Shown here in pieces: positions 1 through 8,724 of a DNA stretch of 14,143 bases (positions are counted from its first letter, which is position 1; each line of letters begins with the position of its first letter). The stretch comes from Funneliformis mosseae. Its lineage: Eukaryota; Glomeromycota; Glomeromycetes; Glomerales; Glomeraceae. The notes beneath the pieces were generated by a model that saw only the letters and a program-made list of their open reading frames with translations, did not search any database and was not told the origin of the DNA. The translations under genes and the position numbers were made by a program. The DNA is taken from NCBI GenBank assembly GCA_910592005.1, contig CAJVPP010002610.1, positions 1 to 14,143 on the forward strand, in the 5' to 3' direction.

Positions 1-104
1 CACGATACCAGGGATGCATTGGAATTGGATTTTCATTTTTAATTAATCGTTTTAAATTGTTAACGATATCGCGAGGATTGTAATTTGGAATAAATGAACT
101 CAAC

Positions 105-183
105 CTAATAATTATAAGATAAATCAAGATTATTATTATTCGTCTTACGAAATACTAAATATGCTGGTTTTTAAATAACTCAC
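105..183 (-). other. Relic spliceosomal intron in the topoisomerase II fossil
   Basis: This 79-nt stretch begins GTGAGT and ends TTATTAG. Removing it joins EGIGTG to SSFIPNYNPRDIVNN, exactly as topoisomerase II requires. It shows that the copy arose from genomic DNA. Confidence 0.75.
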
Positions 184-899
184 CGGTTCCGATACCCTCA
201 GATCCATTAACAAGGATCATTGACAGAATTGGAAATATCATTCAGGTTCTACCAGCCGACCATCATCATTACAATATATTAGTAATGAGTCATGAGGATG
301 AAATATTTTCGAGCACTAGATGCATCTTTTCCCTTGTAACAAATTGACCTTCGCCATTGAAGGATATTGATGTTATTTGGACCGACAAAATCGCGAGCCA
401 CTGTGCATCACTATGGTGATATGCTGCTTGTTCTAAAACAGCCCCGGTTAATGAAGAAACTTTAATTTCGTTCTTGTACTATTTCTTAAAGCACGTGTAC
501 AACCTTTCTCTGGCCGGGTTTTAATCCGTCGAGAACATTTGGAATCGAACGTTCATTATCGGCTTGACTGAACAAGATCAACTCGTTATTTATAAAATTC
601 TTTATCGTGATTTCTTCCTCATGATGATTCGTGTAGGTACCGTGATGGAAGAATATAAATTTTTTGGAATGTGGAATTTTCGTTAAAGAGGTTACATTCT
701 GATTGGAATCAAGGAAACAGAAAAAAAAAATCTATACAAACTTCATAGTTACTTGACCATTTCGTGCGATCATCAACTTTCTTTATTAAAGGCCAAATCG
801 ATCAACTCCCGTTCATCTTGAAGAGCTCTAAAAGGGTTTTTATGACGCTTTAGACTTTTAAATAATTTTTAGCTTCCGGGTATTAGAAGTGCCAAGACC

Positions 900-974
900 C
901 TAGAAATAGAATGATATTACAACAGCATTAGTTAGTAAAATCAATTGTTGTAAAAATTATCTATAAGAAATTAC
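900..974 (-). other. Relic spliceosomal intron in the topoisomerase II fossil
   Basis: This 75-nt stretch begins GTAATTTC, ends ATTTCTAG and contains TACTAACTAA-like sequence resembling a branch site. Splicing joins WKVKYYK to GLGTS, a junction that is continuous in the family. Confidence 0.8.
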
Positions 975-2049
975 CTTGTAATATTTGACCTTCCAATTTT
1001 AGCATTAGGGTCGTTTTCTTCCAATTTTCATATCAGCATATTCAGGCATGACACCTCTTTATCACCCTTTGTACACTAATAAATTCGATACATTATAATT
1101 GGATCTCACGACTATTTTATTATTAGCGTGATTTAATGGTTTCATATCTTTACAATCGGTGTAATGAATTCCCATAAGAAACCCGGAACTTTAGCAAGAA
1201 GGGAAAGAAATGATCGAAGAAATTGATTATCATCGTTTTATATGGCTTCCATCGTGTCTTGATCCGTCATGATCATAAGATGCCCATATAGTAATTCGCT
1301 TGTTGATGTATATTTTTTTCCTTGCTTCATCCAAGGATTTGCTTTATATGTTGAATCTCTGAGTTATTCATGATCTGGGAGTGTGTACCTTCACGAACGT
1401 TTAAAAGTTATCCCCGGAGTGGGAAAATCCCATAATTATCACGTCCAAGCCCGGCAACTGCCAAAGTTTTTTGCAGAGTCACCTTCGGTAAGGATTAAAG
1501 TACAGTCCTTAGCATTTCTACCGCCAGCGTTCATTGCATCTTCCAATTTTAAAATACAGTGATTCGATTGAAAATATATCGGAATTTAATTAACAAGAAA
1601 ATTTTTTTTATCAATCTCCCAACAATCAATTTACTTACTTCTTGCTCTATTTTCCGTCTGTCATTATTTAATTTATAATTAACTTCGCCCAGAATGTGGT
1701 CAATATACCACATTTGAAAACTATTATATAGGAGAAAAATCAAAGGGTCATGTTTATATATTTTTTAAAGTATAAATAAAGTTGTATGATATGCTATGAA
1801 TAGTACAATTACTTACGTTTATTAAAGAAGGCGTCATTTGGATCCAAATGATGCGGCTTTAATGTAAGATTTTCTTTCGTCTTAGAATCGAAGGATGGGT
1901 TTTCAATCGAACAGTTATGAATATATCCACATATGATTTTTGATGTGGTTCTTTTTTATTTTGCGTTCTTATTGACCGCTGTCATGATTCTTTCAACAAA
2001 TTTATCTGCGATGTAATTAACGTGGGTACCTCCTTTTGTAGTAACTTAT

Positions 2050-2142
2050 CTATTATTTTGAATAAAGAATAACGAAATAATGTTAGAATTATACGAATTT
2101 TCGCATAACAAGATCAAGGAAAAAAAAAGAACAAATACTTAC
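2050..2142 (-). other. Probable relic intron in the topoisomerase II fossil
   Basis: The donor is GTAAGT (2142-2137) and an AATAG acceptor lies at 2050. It separates the CDRWEIEV block (the family's DRWEV region) from TTKGGTHVNYIAD. The exact acceptor is uncertain because a second AG lies five bases downstream. Confidence 0.55.
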
Positions 2143-3028
2143 ATGATGGAATTGAGAATCACTGGAAGGAAGGACCTCAATTTCCCATCGGTCACAAAAC
2201 ATACACTAATGAGGATTGTAAATCTCGCGATCACTCGCATATAATTGCATGTATTCTTTAAAATTATTGACGTTTAACTGTTCATTATTCAAGAACACTT
2301 GAAATTCCTTAACACACCCCGCCAAATCGTATATACGCGCTTTTTTAAGAGGGAAATTATGTCATCATCAAACCAAGTCATCTTAAATTTTGAAGATCGG
2401 ACCTAAAGATGACCCACGTTAATCACCGGCATTTTTGGAACAAGTAGTGAGAATTGGTTGTTCGTATGGTTCCTGAAAGTTTGGCGATATTTTTTGTTGA
2501 AACTGTTCCAAAATGAACTCAGTACTGTATATGTTTGCTAATTTAGCACCGAAACCATTACGACCACCAGAAACTTTCTTTTCCTTATCATCATAATTTG
2601 AAGATGTAAAAAACATATAGAATTTTCGTCCTTGTGCATTCAATAGGGATTCCTTTCCGTTATTAAAGATGGAAATTTGACCTCCTTCTTCATAAATATC
2701 AACTTTAATAAGGTACATTTTATCGTCTCGAACTTGACATTAACGAAAAAATTTTAAATAATCAACACGATTAAAGTAACATTATTGTCAGCAGCGTTTA
2801 CTAAGATTTATCCACTATTTTATATAGTCCAGGTATGTAAGTAAATTCTCTAAGAAAGATATATGAGATGAGAATACATACTGTACTTAAGATATTATGT
2901 AAGACGTGTTGAAATCATTATAAAAATTACCTGTAAATAAGCATTTCAGAATCTTTTAAAGATTCAAGGGAACCAACATAAGAGTCGGTTCTCAGCAAGA
3001 CGTGTTCAATTGGACTGTTTTTTCTTTT

Positions 3029-3483
3029 TTTCTTTTCTGGCTCTGCTTGACTAGGCTATTGCTAGGTAGGTTAGGTGTTTTGCTTACGTAGATTGGTAAA
3101 GAAAAGTCGGTAGACCGGTTTTTAGACCGAAGTAAAAATTTTTTAGGGAAGGGCGTTAATTAACCCAAAGATATTTTTTAGTTGACCAATTAAAACAAAA
3201 TGTTTTTTTTTTTTTTACGACCAATTAACGGTAATTTAAGGATATAAAAATGGAAAAATAAATAATTTTTTTTTTGGTGTATAATTTCTAAGACCGGAGT
3301 ATGCATCATAAGCTATACTTTATAGTTGATATGTTAAATTTTCATAATTGCTTTCTTAATTTCTGATATATTAAATTCTTCAAAAGTCTAGAACTAAGGT
3401 AAAATTTATTTTATTTTTATTTTTCTTTTTAAATCGAATCAAGTTTCAATCGGATTTGGATGATTAATTTTTCTTATTTTTAA
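3029..3483. other. Gene-free spacer between two fossils
   Basis: No coding signal was found on either strand. The stretch holds poly-T runs (for example about 3200-3215 and 3267-3277) and GACCAATTAA twice about 35 bp apart (near 3183 and 3219). A T-rich tract around 3410-3432 precedes the nitrite reductase fossil. Confidence 0.6.
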
Positions 3484-4498
3484 GAAAAAAAAATTGCATA
3501 CAACAGAGTCGGGTTGACTCAATATTTTTCTCATCGAGAGGAAGAACGAATGTTGATGCAACCTTTAGGCTGGTATTCAGAAAATAATGGAATCGTTCGC
3601 ACAAAATGAAAAGGCGACCAAAATCGACACAAAATGTAATCTCTGCGAGCAAAATATATGTACCTTACGAAACGTGTATATTGTCCACAGGATCCTATGC
3701 ATTTATACCGCCGATTCCTGGTTGGGATAAACCTGGTGTATTTGTGTATTGTACCATCAAAGATTTGACCGATATCATAAGTTATAGTAAAATTCCAAAT
3801 GTAGTGCCGTAATCAGTAGTGGTTTATTGAAATAGCTCCATTATTGATGGCGAGACAATTGGATACCGTAGGAGGAAAGTGCTTCAAAAAAATTGAAAAC
3901 TTGGAATCAAATGTATTCTCAGTGTACCTCTAAAGGAAAGTACACGTACGAAGAAGGGAAAGTTTCAGGAATATTTGAGTATGAATCGTTGTTGCGAGTA
4001 TTCGTCCACGTGACGAGCTCGCTAAGGCATCGGGGCTTTCAACACACAACGCGATGGAGTACTTGTTGATGGTTATTTACGAACGAGTGTTCCTATCGTT
4101 TACGCAACAGGTTAAGTGTTTTTGTATAGCGGTATGATTTATTGACTAACTTGGCCACAAATGGTGATAAAAGATTCTTGGGAGGTGATTTGTCAAGCAA
4201 ACTTAAACTTTTGGGAGTTCGTGTCGCTAATTTTGGTGATAAATGTGGTAATGCCTTTGGTATATAACGATCCCTTTGGTTTTTTGTACAAAAAAGCTTA
4301 TCAAAGATGGAAATACTTGATGATTGTACCTTGGTCGGTGATACTGATGATTATGTCAAACTTCACGCTCTTATGAAATCAAAGAAAGTTTTAACCGCCC
4401 TTCCTGGTGAACTTATCCTTGATGTTAAAAATGGACAAGCTCCGAACTCCCCGATAAAACTCAAGTGGAGGCATTTGTATTATATTCCGTTAAATTAG
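3484..4498 (+). pseudogene. NAD(P)H nitrite reductase (NirB-type) fossil, N-terminal half only
   Basis: Nitrite reductase reduces nitrite to ammonium in nitrate assimilation. The N-terminal FAD/NAD(P)H domain is recognisable in pieces: AYNRVGLTQYFSHREEE then WYSENNGI (3496-3609, ending at TGA), VPYETCILSTGSYAFIPPIP then GVFVYCTIKDL (3606-3812), AVISSGLLK (the decayed NAD-binding glycine loop, near 3804-3833), LMARQLDTVGG (about 3846-3880), LAKASGLSTHNA and VDGYLRTSVPIVYATG (about 4020-4112), GGDLSSKLKLLGVRVANFGD (4184-4245), and LVGDTDDYVKL with PGELILD (about 4328-4425). The pieces lie in different frames. About 30-35 residues are missing between the NAD loop and LMARQLD. Similarity stops just after the LPDKTQV-like stretch near 4445-4470, where the Bfd-type iron-sulfur Cys motif should begin. 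The sirohaem half is absent. The call rests on recalled family motifs. Confidence 0.85.
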
Positions 4499-4639
4499 AC
4501 TACTTGACATTATGATACCAAACTAAATAATATCGGAAAATTATTTCGCTATTAAATTTAAAGAACATTATCCATCAAATTTTGACGTTTTATATACCGA
4601 CATTTCTATCTATTTGACGTTAATTATTTACAAATCTTA

Positions 4640-5438
4640 TTACATTACTTGAACTTAATCGTATTCTTGGGATAATATCCAAACATAAATTTAATATCAA
4701 TTTTTGGTATTTTTTTAGTTCTCATTTCTTTTAAAAATTGAAATCGATTTTTTAATCTGCCAAATGTTTGCTCTACCACAACACGCGTTTTTTGTTAAAT
4801 TTGGAAATAGGGTAAGCAGAATCAGCGTGTTGTTGAATATATAAAGATGAATTAGAAAAAACTTTAGCATCATGTATAGATGCGAAATAATGTCGTTTCT
4901 ATTTAATATATACATCTTTATTTAATTTGCTAGGTGCTTCAAATAAGTTAATATGCGTTCCATCAACAACACAATTACACCTACATCTGTGCAAATTTAT
5001 GAACTTGTTTTCTATAGTCTCCTTGTGGCCAAATAATATATTGGGATCTAAAGATTGAATAGCAATAATAATCCTTTGTGTATAGTTAACAACTGATCTG
5101 ACAAAAATTTTTGACGCAACATCTCAAAGAGATCTTCTACCTAACAGAAATAAGAAATAAAGTGACAGAAAGCTGTAAATTTTGTTGGTCACTAAAAATT
5201 ACATGAATTTTAATCATGTTTACAATAACCCAGAAAGTTTGTTTATTCATCTGCAATGTCATTCGAAATCTATTTTCATCATATTCAAAAAGAATGTGTT
5301 TATACCAAGAATAATATTTGTGATAATCGTTTCATCTTAACTAGATGATTCTATACAATTATCTGAATTATCAGAATCACACACACTATTTGATTCTGCA
5401 ATATTTCTAGTTGATTGACGTTGAGATTTATGATTCAT
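4640..5438 (-). pseudogene. PIF/Harbinger-type (DDE_Tnp_4) transposase remnant
   Basis: A plausible ATG (5438-5436) opens a short acidic and serine-rich start that meets a stop after about 35 codons. Later frames read ENRFRMTLQMNKQTF (about 5225-5275), FVRSVVNYTQRIIIAIQSL (about 5055-5110), VVDGTHINLFEAPSKLNK (about 4915-4970), HADSAYPISKFNKKR (about 4780-4828) and VVVEQTFGRLKNRFQFLKEM (about 4725-4785). The first catalytic Asp (DGTHI, codon 4964-4962), the second (DSAYP, 4823-4821) and the Glu (VEQTFGRLK, 4773-4771) are all still encoded, though not in one frame. Only about 16 codons separate the second Asp from the Glu. Family members have a longer LLTPY-type segment there, so a small internal deletion is likely. 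I could not identify terminal inverted repeats or a TTA target duplication. Confidence 0.8.
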
Positions 5439-6017
5439 AGTAGTAAAGTTACAATAGAAGAAGAAATATCAAAGACGAAAAATTTTAAAAGAGCCAAAAT
5501 AGAGAAAAAATGATAGTTAAAATGGATAAAAACTTCAAGGCGAAATTTATTCTGATAATTTTATGAAAGATAATGAATTTCTAACTTAAACTTAATAAAA
5601 TCTATTTTTAAGTATTGACAATGTTAGTATACAACTATAAATTATTCATTTACTTTATCAAAAGTGTATTTATTTTTTCATGAATTTATAAATATAATAC
5701 ATTAAAATGTATTATTCAAATACATAGACTCTTGAAAGAAAATTATCAACGAATATATTATTTGCCACATTGAAAATATTTATAAAAAAAATGCAAATGA
5801 ATTATTGAAAATGCAATGAAAATATGAATAAAATATTACATTGAAGAAAAAAAGGTATTGACACCAATCTATAATGCAAGTTTACAAATGTATGGATGGA
5901 ATGAATGCGAGTATGTATGATACATCTAAAAAAGAAAAGGTATGATATATAAAGATGTATGAAATGATAATACTTTCTAGGAAATTTTACAAAATAAAAA
6001 AAAACCGGTACAATTTT
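5439..6017. other. Gene-free AT-rich spacer
   Basis: This stretch separates the transposase remnant from the 3' end of the LPMO-like gene. Nothing coding was seen. GTATG/ATGTATG words recur loosely at about 5885-5965. A possible minus-strand AATAAA lies near 5669, too far from the stop at 6018 to assign as the poly(A) signal. Confidence 0.5.
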
Positions 6018-6587
6018 TTATAAAAATCGTTTACTGTTAAGAGACCGTTTAACTGAACCACCTCTACCATAACAAGTTCGACAAGCACGTTTGCGATTCA
6101 TTTTTTGTATATTTAATCCTTTTTGAGGATCCGAAATAGATACATCAGCACAATTTAAATAGGTTTCGCCTGTTAATTTAGCTAACCATCTGAAGCGTAA
6201 TGTACAATGATCGCAAGTAACATTAATTGGTAATTGAATCATTGATTGGAAATCCTCTCCAATTTTATCCGCACAATTTTGAATAGATCCAATAGTTTTG
6301 AAATCAGTGTCATATCCAGTCGTTGAAAGGTCAATAAAGCATTCACCTTCGTGTACAGCTCCAATTTCCCATTTGATGTTGACAGATTGTCCAGAAATGT
6401 AATGTGTTAGAACATGACCAATATTCTGACTTGGTCCGCAAGGGTATGAAGATGTTGGAGAGCGAGTAATGGATAAATTATTTTCTACATCGCCATGTGG
6501 AATACGTATCAAAGGTGAAATCATGTGGCCTTGACCAGATACGTTAATAACAAGTAGTAAAATAATTGCCAAAAAGATGGTTTTCAT
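6018..6587 (-). CDS. Secreted LPMO-like (chitin-binding type-4 / LPMO_10-like) protein
   Basis: The 189-residue ORF is uninterrupted. Residues 1-20 form a signal peptide (MKT start, long Ile/Leu core, then SGQG), so cleavage would leave His21 as residue 1, the hallmark of copper-dependent lytic polysaccharide monooxygenases. His79 in VHEGEC would complete the histidine brace, and Tyr143 in ETYLNCADV fits the axial position of the LPMO_10/AA15-like folds. Six cysteines (50, 83, 105, 125, 128, 146) suit a disulfide-rich secreted domain; NVT at 122 and NLS at 37 are N-glycosylation sequons. The likely role is oxidative cleavage of chitin or a related polysaccharide outside the cell. The tail (about 153-189) is unusual: basic, with KR at 166-167, 180-181 and 186-187 plus a CRTC pair (169, 172). 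The CAZy family cannot be fixed by eye. No intron is needed. It is the only intact gene here, so it is probably functional. Confidence 0.85.
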   Translation of the reverse strand: MKTIFLAIILLLVINVSGQGHMISPLIRIPHGDVENNLSITRSPTSSYPCGPSQNIGHVLTHYISGQSVNIKWEIGAVHEGECFIDLSTTGYDTDFKTIGSIQNCADKIGEDFQSMIQLPINVTCDHCTLRFRWLAKLTGETYLNCADVSISDPQKGLNIQKMNRKRACRTCYGRGGSVKRSLNSKRFL

Positions 6588-6776
6588 GGTTTGAAAGGAA
6601 AAGGATAGCGATGTAGAAGGATTTGAAAAAAGATTGTCTAATAAATTTGTATATTAACTCTTCCAGAGAGTATAGGAGAGTAAGTATGCCACACAATTTG
6701 TAAGGAAAGACTTGCTGTAGATAGGTTCCTAAAGTTCGAAGAATGAGGTTGTGGAAAATTCAAGTTTTCAGTGGGT

Positions 6777-6787
6777 TTATATATAAC
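6777..6787 (-). promoter_or_regulatory. Putative TATA box of the LPMO-like gene
   Basis: The minus strand reads GTTATATATAA about 190 bp upstream of the ATG at 6587. A CCAAT box on the same strand lies at 6855-6851. The spacing would give a 5' leader of roughly 150 nt. The transcription start itself is not visible in the sequence. Confidence 0.45.
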
Positions 6788-7198
6788 GTGCGTATCATCT
6801 CCTCCCATTCTCGACTAAGAAGGACCACGAATTTTCAAATCTTTTGATTTATTGGTGTGACATTATTTGTTAGTTGATAACAAAGACAGATATTTGAATC
6901 TCTAAAACTTGTCGTCTAAATTTAGCAGACAGGCTGTTATTACTTCATTTGGTAATAAATAAATTAAATGATATGGCGCAGCAAAAGTAACGTGATAATA
7001 AAATACATTAATTTCCATATATTTAGAACAAGGTGTAATTTATTCCTTGTTAGTTTTAAAACTGGCAGAACGTTCTCCTAAATGTGATATTCAACCAGTC
7101 TTTCGTTAATGGAAATATTTGATGTTTTCATCTACCAAGTTGTTGGATCTATTTTGTCCGTATGTTAATTGGTACAATTCCAAACTGTCTTTGTCGTA

Positions 7199-7309
7199 TT
7201 TTTTTTTTTTTTTTTTTTTCTTTCTTTCTTTCTTTTGAAACATGCATTTTCGTAAAATGGAACTAATAAAGACCTTTCTTTTTTCTTTTTCTTTTTCTTT
7301 TTCTTTTTT
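7199..7309. repeat. Poly-T, (CTTT)n and (CTTTTT)n microsatellites
   Basis: A run of 21 T (7199-7219) leads directly into four CTTT units (7220-7236). After about 35 bp, a second pyrimidine array of CTTTTT units follows at 7273-7308. Such simple tracts are prone to slippage, so their length may vary between strains or assemblies. Confidence 0.9.
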
Positions 7310-7684
7310 TATGAGTATACAAATAATTTATCCATTATTGAAGACATTTTTTTTTAGAATATAACGAATAAGTAGATTTATGAGAAATCCCTAAATTTCA
7401 TAGGGTAATAATTGATGGAAAAAAAAATTATATTCGATTACTATTGAACACACCCGACTTGGATTATGTATAATATAATATAATACCTTAAACAACACAC
7501 TACTCCCTAATCCTACGGTTAAGTTAGAAAATGAACTATTTCGCTTCTTTGTAATATTGCCAGCAAAATCTGTCGATAGCACGTGACTATTGTCCTAGCA
7601 TTGAAATAAGATTCTATTCGCAGAAAAAATTATCTGTTCCACAAAATACATGGTAATAATGAAAAATAATTGAATTAAAGTTTT

Positions 7685-7699
7685 CCAGAACCTGATTTT
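7685..7699 (+). repeat. Solo partial copy of the MITE-like terminal repeat
   Basis: The 15-mer CCAGAACCTGATTTT is identical to 8084-8098 in the right arm of the nearby inverted-repeat element and is followed by a similar CATATAT stretch. It may be the end of a second, truncated copy about 400 bp upstream. Confidence 0.5.
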
Positions 7700-7949
7700 C
7701 CTTCATATATTGGTAATAGAATGAATTATTAAATAATATATCAAAATCAAATTTGTTATGATAATAAATAATATTATATAAATAAAACAAGCCAGTAATG
7801 TGATAGGCTAGCGTTGCCTAGAGCCGAAGGTGTAGATATTATTAACTCAAGATTTGTGGGAATTTTTTTTCTCTCATGTTAGGAGTCCAATCTCCAATGT
7901 CATTATTTAAAGAAGCTATGCCAAGTTTAAGCTTCTACTATAGAAGTTA

Positions 7950-8121
7950 ATATATATATGGGAGGATTTCTAGGAAAATCAGGTTCCGAGAAATTTTTGA
8001 CTAAAATTAAGAGCTTAATGCATATTAATCAAATAACATCAAAACTAAAATGCAATATAAATTTCAATTTCGTTAAAAAATTCCCAGAACCTGATTTTTC
8101 TAGCAATCAACCCATATATTA
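7950..8121. mobile_element. MITE-like inverted-repeat element, about 170 bp
   Basis: The left arm (about 7954-7994, opening TATATGGGAGGATTTC) and the right arm (about 8077-8117, ending CAACCCATATAT) are inverted copies that match at about 34 of 41 positions. Both contain the core GAACCTGATTTT. About 80 bp of non-coding AT-rich sequence lies between the arms. TTA trinucleotides occur near both outer edges, compatible with Harbinger-type target duplication but too common here to be proof. Short length, no ORF and long terminal inverted repeats fit a non-autonomous DNA transposon. Confidence 0.6.
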
Positions 8122-8257
8122 GTCAAGGTTTCTATTTCTTTAGTACTATATTATATTTATATCTTCTTAATAAAACCTAATATACTGACATTTTAATTAA
8201 AATATTTATATTTAGAGAATTTTTAAGTTTACACGGGGTGTATGTATTTATCCCAGT

Positions 8258-8481
8258 ATCACCCAACAAATTTTCTACCCCACGTGACTTTTGGCCGGCA
8301 TTACGGAACTCGGCCAAAATTAAGAAATTAACCATGTGATGAATATTGAGCGACAAATAAGCTTTTGCATACCGAAAAATTCTCTGTCCATGGAATACTT
8401 ATGAAAAATGGAAATCTGGCAGGTGTGACGTTGGGTGACGAATTATTGAGGACACGTGAGGGTAAAAAATTTGTTGGTGAT
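8258..8481. repeat. Inverted-repeat structure with CACGTG arms and an internal hairpin
   Basis: Left arm 8258-8287 (ATCACCCAACAAATTTTCTA then CCCCACGTGA) matches the reverse complement of 8453-8481 with about two mismatches and two single-base gaps. Between the arms, 8289-8297 and 8311-8319 form a perfect 9-bp stem (TTTTGGCCG / CGGCCAAAA) with a 13-nt loop. Another CACCCAAC (minus strand) occurs near 8432-8439. CACGTG is the core site of bHLH factors, but it is also palindromic and forms part of the repeat arm. This could be a MITE or a paired regulatory site. No protein is supported, so the open frame across it is treated as chance. Confidence 0.55.
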
Positions 8482-8618
8482 ATGGGTGTATGTACCTGTG
8501 TCATGTGATATATACTTGGCACTGGCGTCACATCCATCAGTCTTTAGTTTTTACTATTTATATCAGGAACTTAAATTTTTCGGTGAAAAATTCTTATTTA
8601 TCACTCATTAACCGTTAC

Positions 8619-8633
8619 ATGGACGTTATACAG
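8619..8633 (+). other. Possible orphan first exon (weak)
   Basis: ATGGACGTTATACAG is followed at once by GTAATTTC, a fungal-style splice donor. Upstream are GATATATAC (TATA-like, about 8507-8515) and pyrimidine-rich sequence around 8538-8555. The layout resembles a promoter plus a five-codon first exon, but no second exon is visible in the AT-rich DNA downstream. Chance is a fair explanation. Confidence 0.15.
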
Positions 8634-8692
8634 GTAATTTCTTAATTTCTTCATATTGGTAAAAGTAATGTTAATACCGGCTGTATCACATG

Positions 8693-8719
8693 ACTGTATA
8701 CAATACATCTGTATACAGT
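8693..8719. repeat. Perfect 9-bp inverted repeat at the composition boundary
   Basis: ACTGTATAC (8693-8701) and GTATACAGT (8711-8719) are exact reverse complements around a 9-nt loop. The repeat sits within a few bases of the switch to the extremely AT-rich block. Confidence 0.8.
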
Positions 8720-8724
8720 ATAAA

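Larger units (their letters stand above)
1..3028 (-). pseudogene. TOP2: DNA topoisomerase II fossil, left end outside the window
   Basis: A type IIA topoisomerase passes one DNA duplex through another in the nucleus. Family motifs occur in the correct order on the minus strand. ATPase domain: SPIEHVLLRTDSYVGSLE near 2960-3020, the NAADN box near 2781-2799, FNNGK near 2660, SSNYDD near 2590-2605 and GGRNGFGAKL at about 2541-2569. Transducer: KGGTHVNYIAD at about 2006-2037. TOPRIM: TLILTEGDSA at 1472-1501 and TDQD near 1255-1270. Further on come GLGTS (880-899), DGLKPGQRKV (about 505-535), YHH (about 405-415), EGIGTG (181-200) and an open stretch ending PMHPWYR at 1-22. The reading frame changes many times and carries internal stops. 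The segment after the NNGKG loop is shortened, the second TOPRIM Asp pair is split by a one-base loss, and the active-site Tyr region (near 320-345) is frameshifted. Several GT-AG introns survive, so this is a genomic duplicate. Dense assembly errors are a less likely explanation, because whole segments are missing. Confidence 0.9.
6588..7949. other. Gene-free upstream region of the LPMO-like gene
   Basis: Apart from the promoter-proximal motifs and the microsatellites at 7199-7309, no gene was recognised. Short open frames here, such as 7391-7582 minus, have no family features. A perfect AGAAGCT / AGCTTCT stem lies at about 7911-7937. Confidence 0.5.

Noticed and set aside
1549..1743. Minus-strand open frame of 64 codons
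   Set aside because: It reads through an exon remnant and an apparent intron of the topoisomerase II fossil.
3464..3652. Minus-strand open frame of 62 codons
   Set aside because: It is antisense to the start of the nitrite reductase fossil.
4715..4915. Minus-strand open frame of 66 codons
   Set aside because: It is an alternative frame of the Harbinger-type transposase; the meaningful motifs lie in the other frames.
7391..7582. Minus-strand open frame of 63 codons
   Set aside because: No domain, signal peptide or neighbour context; its length is unremarkable for AT-rich sequence.
7800..7860. tRNA- or SINE-like hairpin sequence (TAGGC...GCCTA)
   Set aside because: No complete cloverleaf and no convincing A- or B-box promoter could be found.
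8328..8537. Minus-strand open frame of 69 codons
   Set aside because: It lies across the inverted-repeat structure, has no family features, and openness is explained by chance in a repeat.
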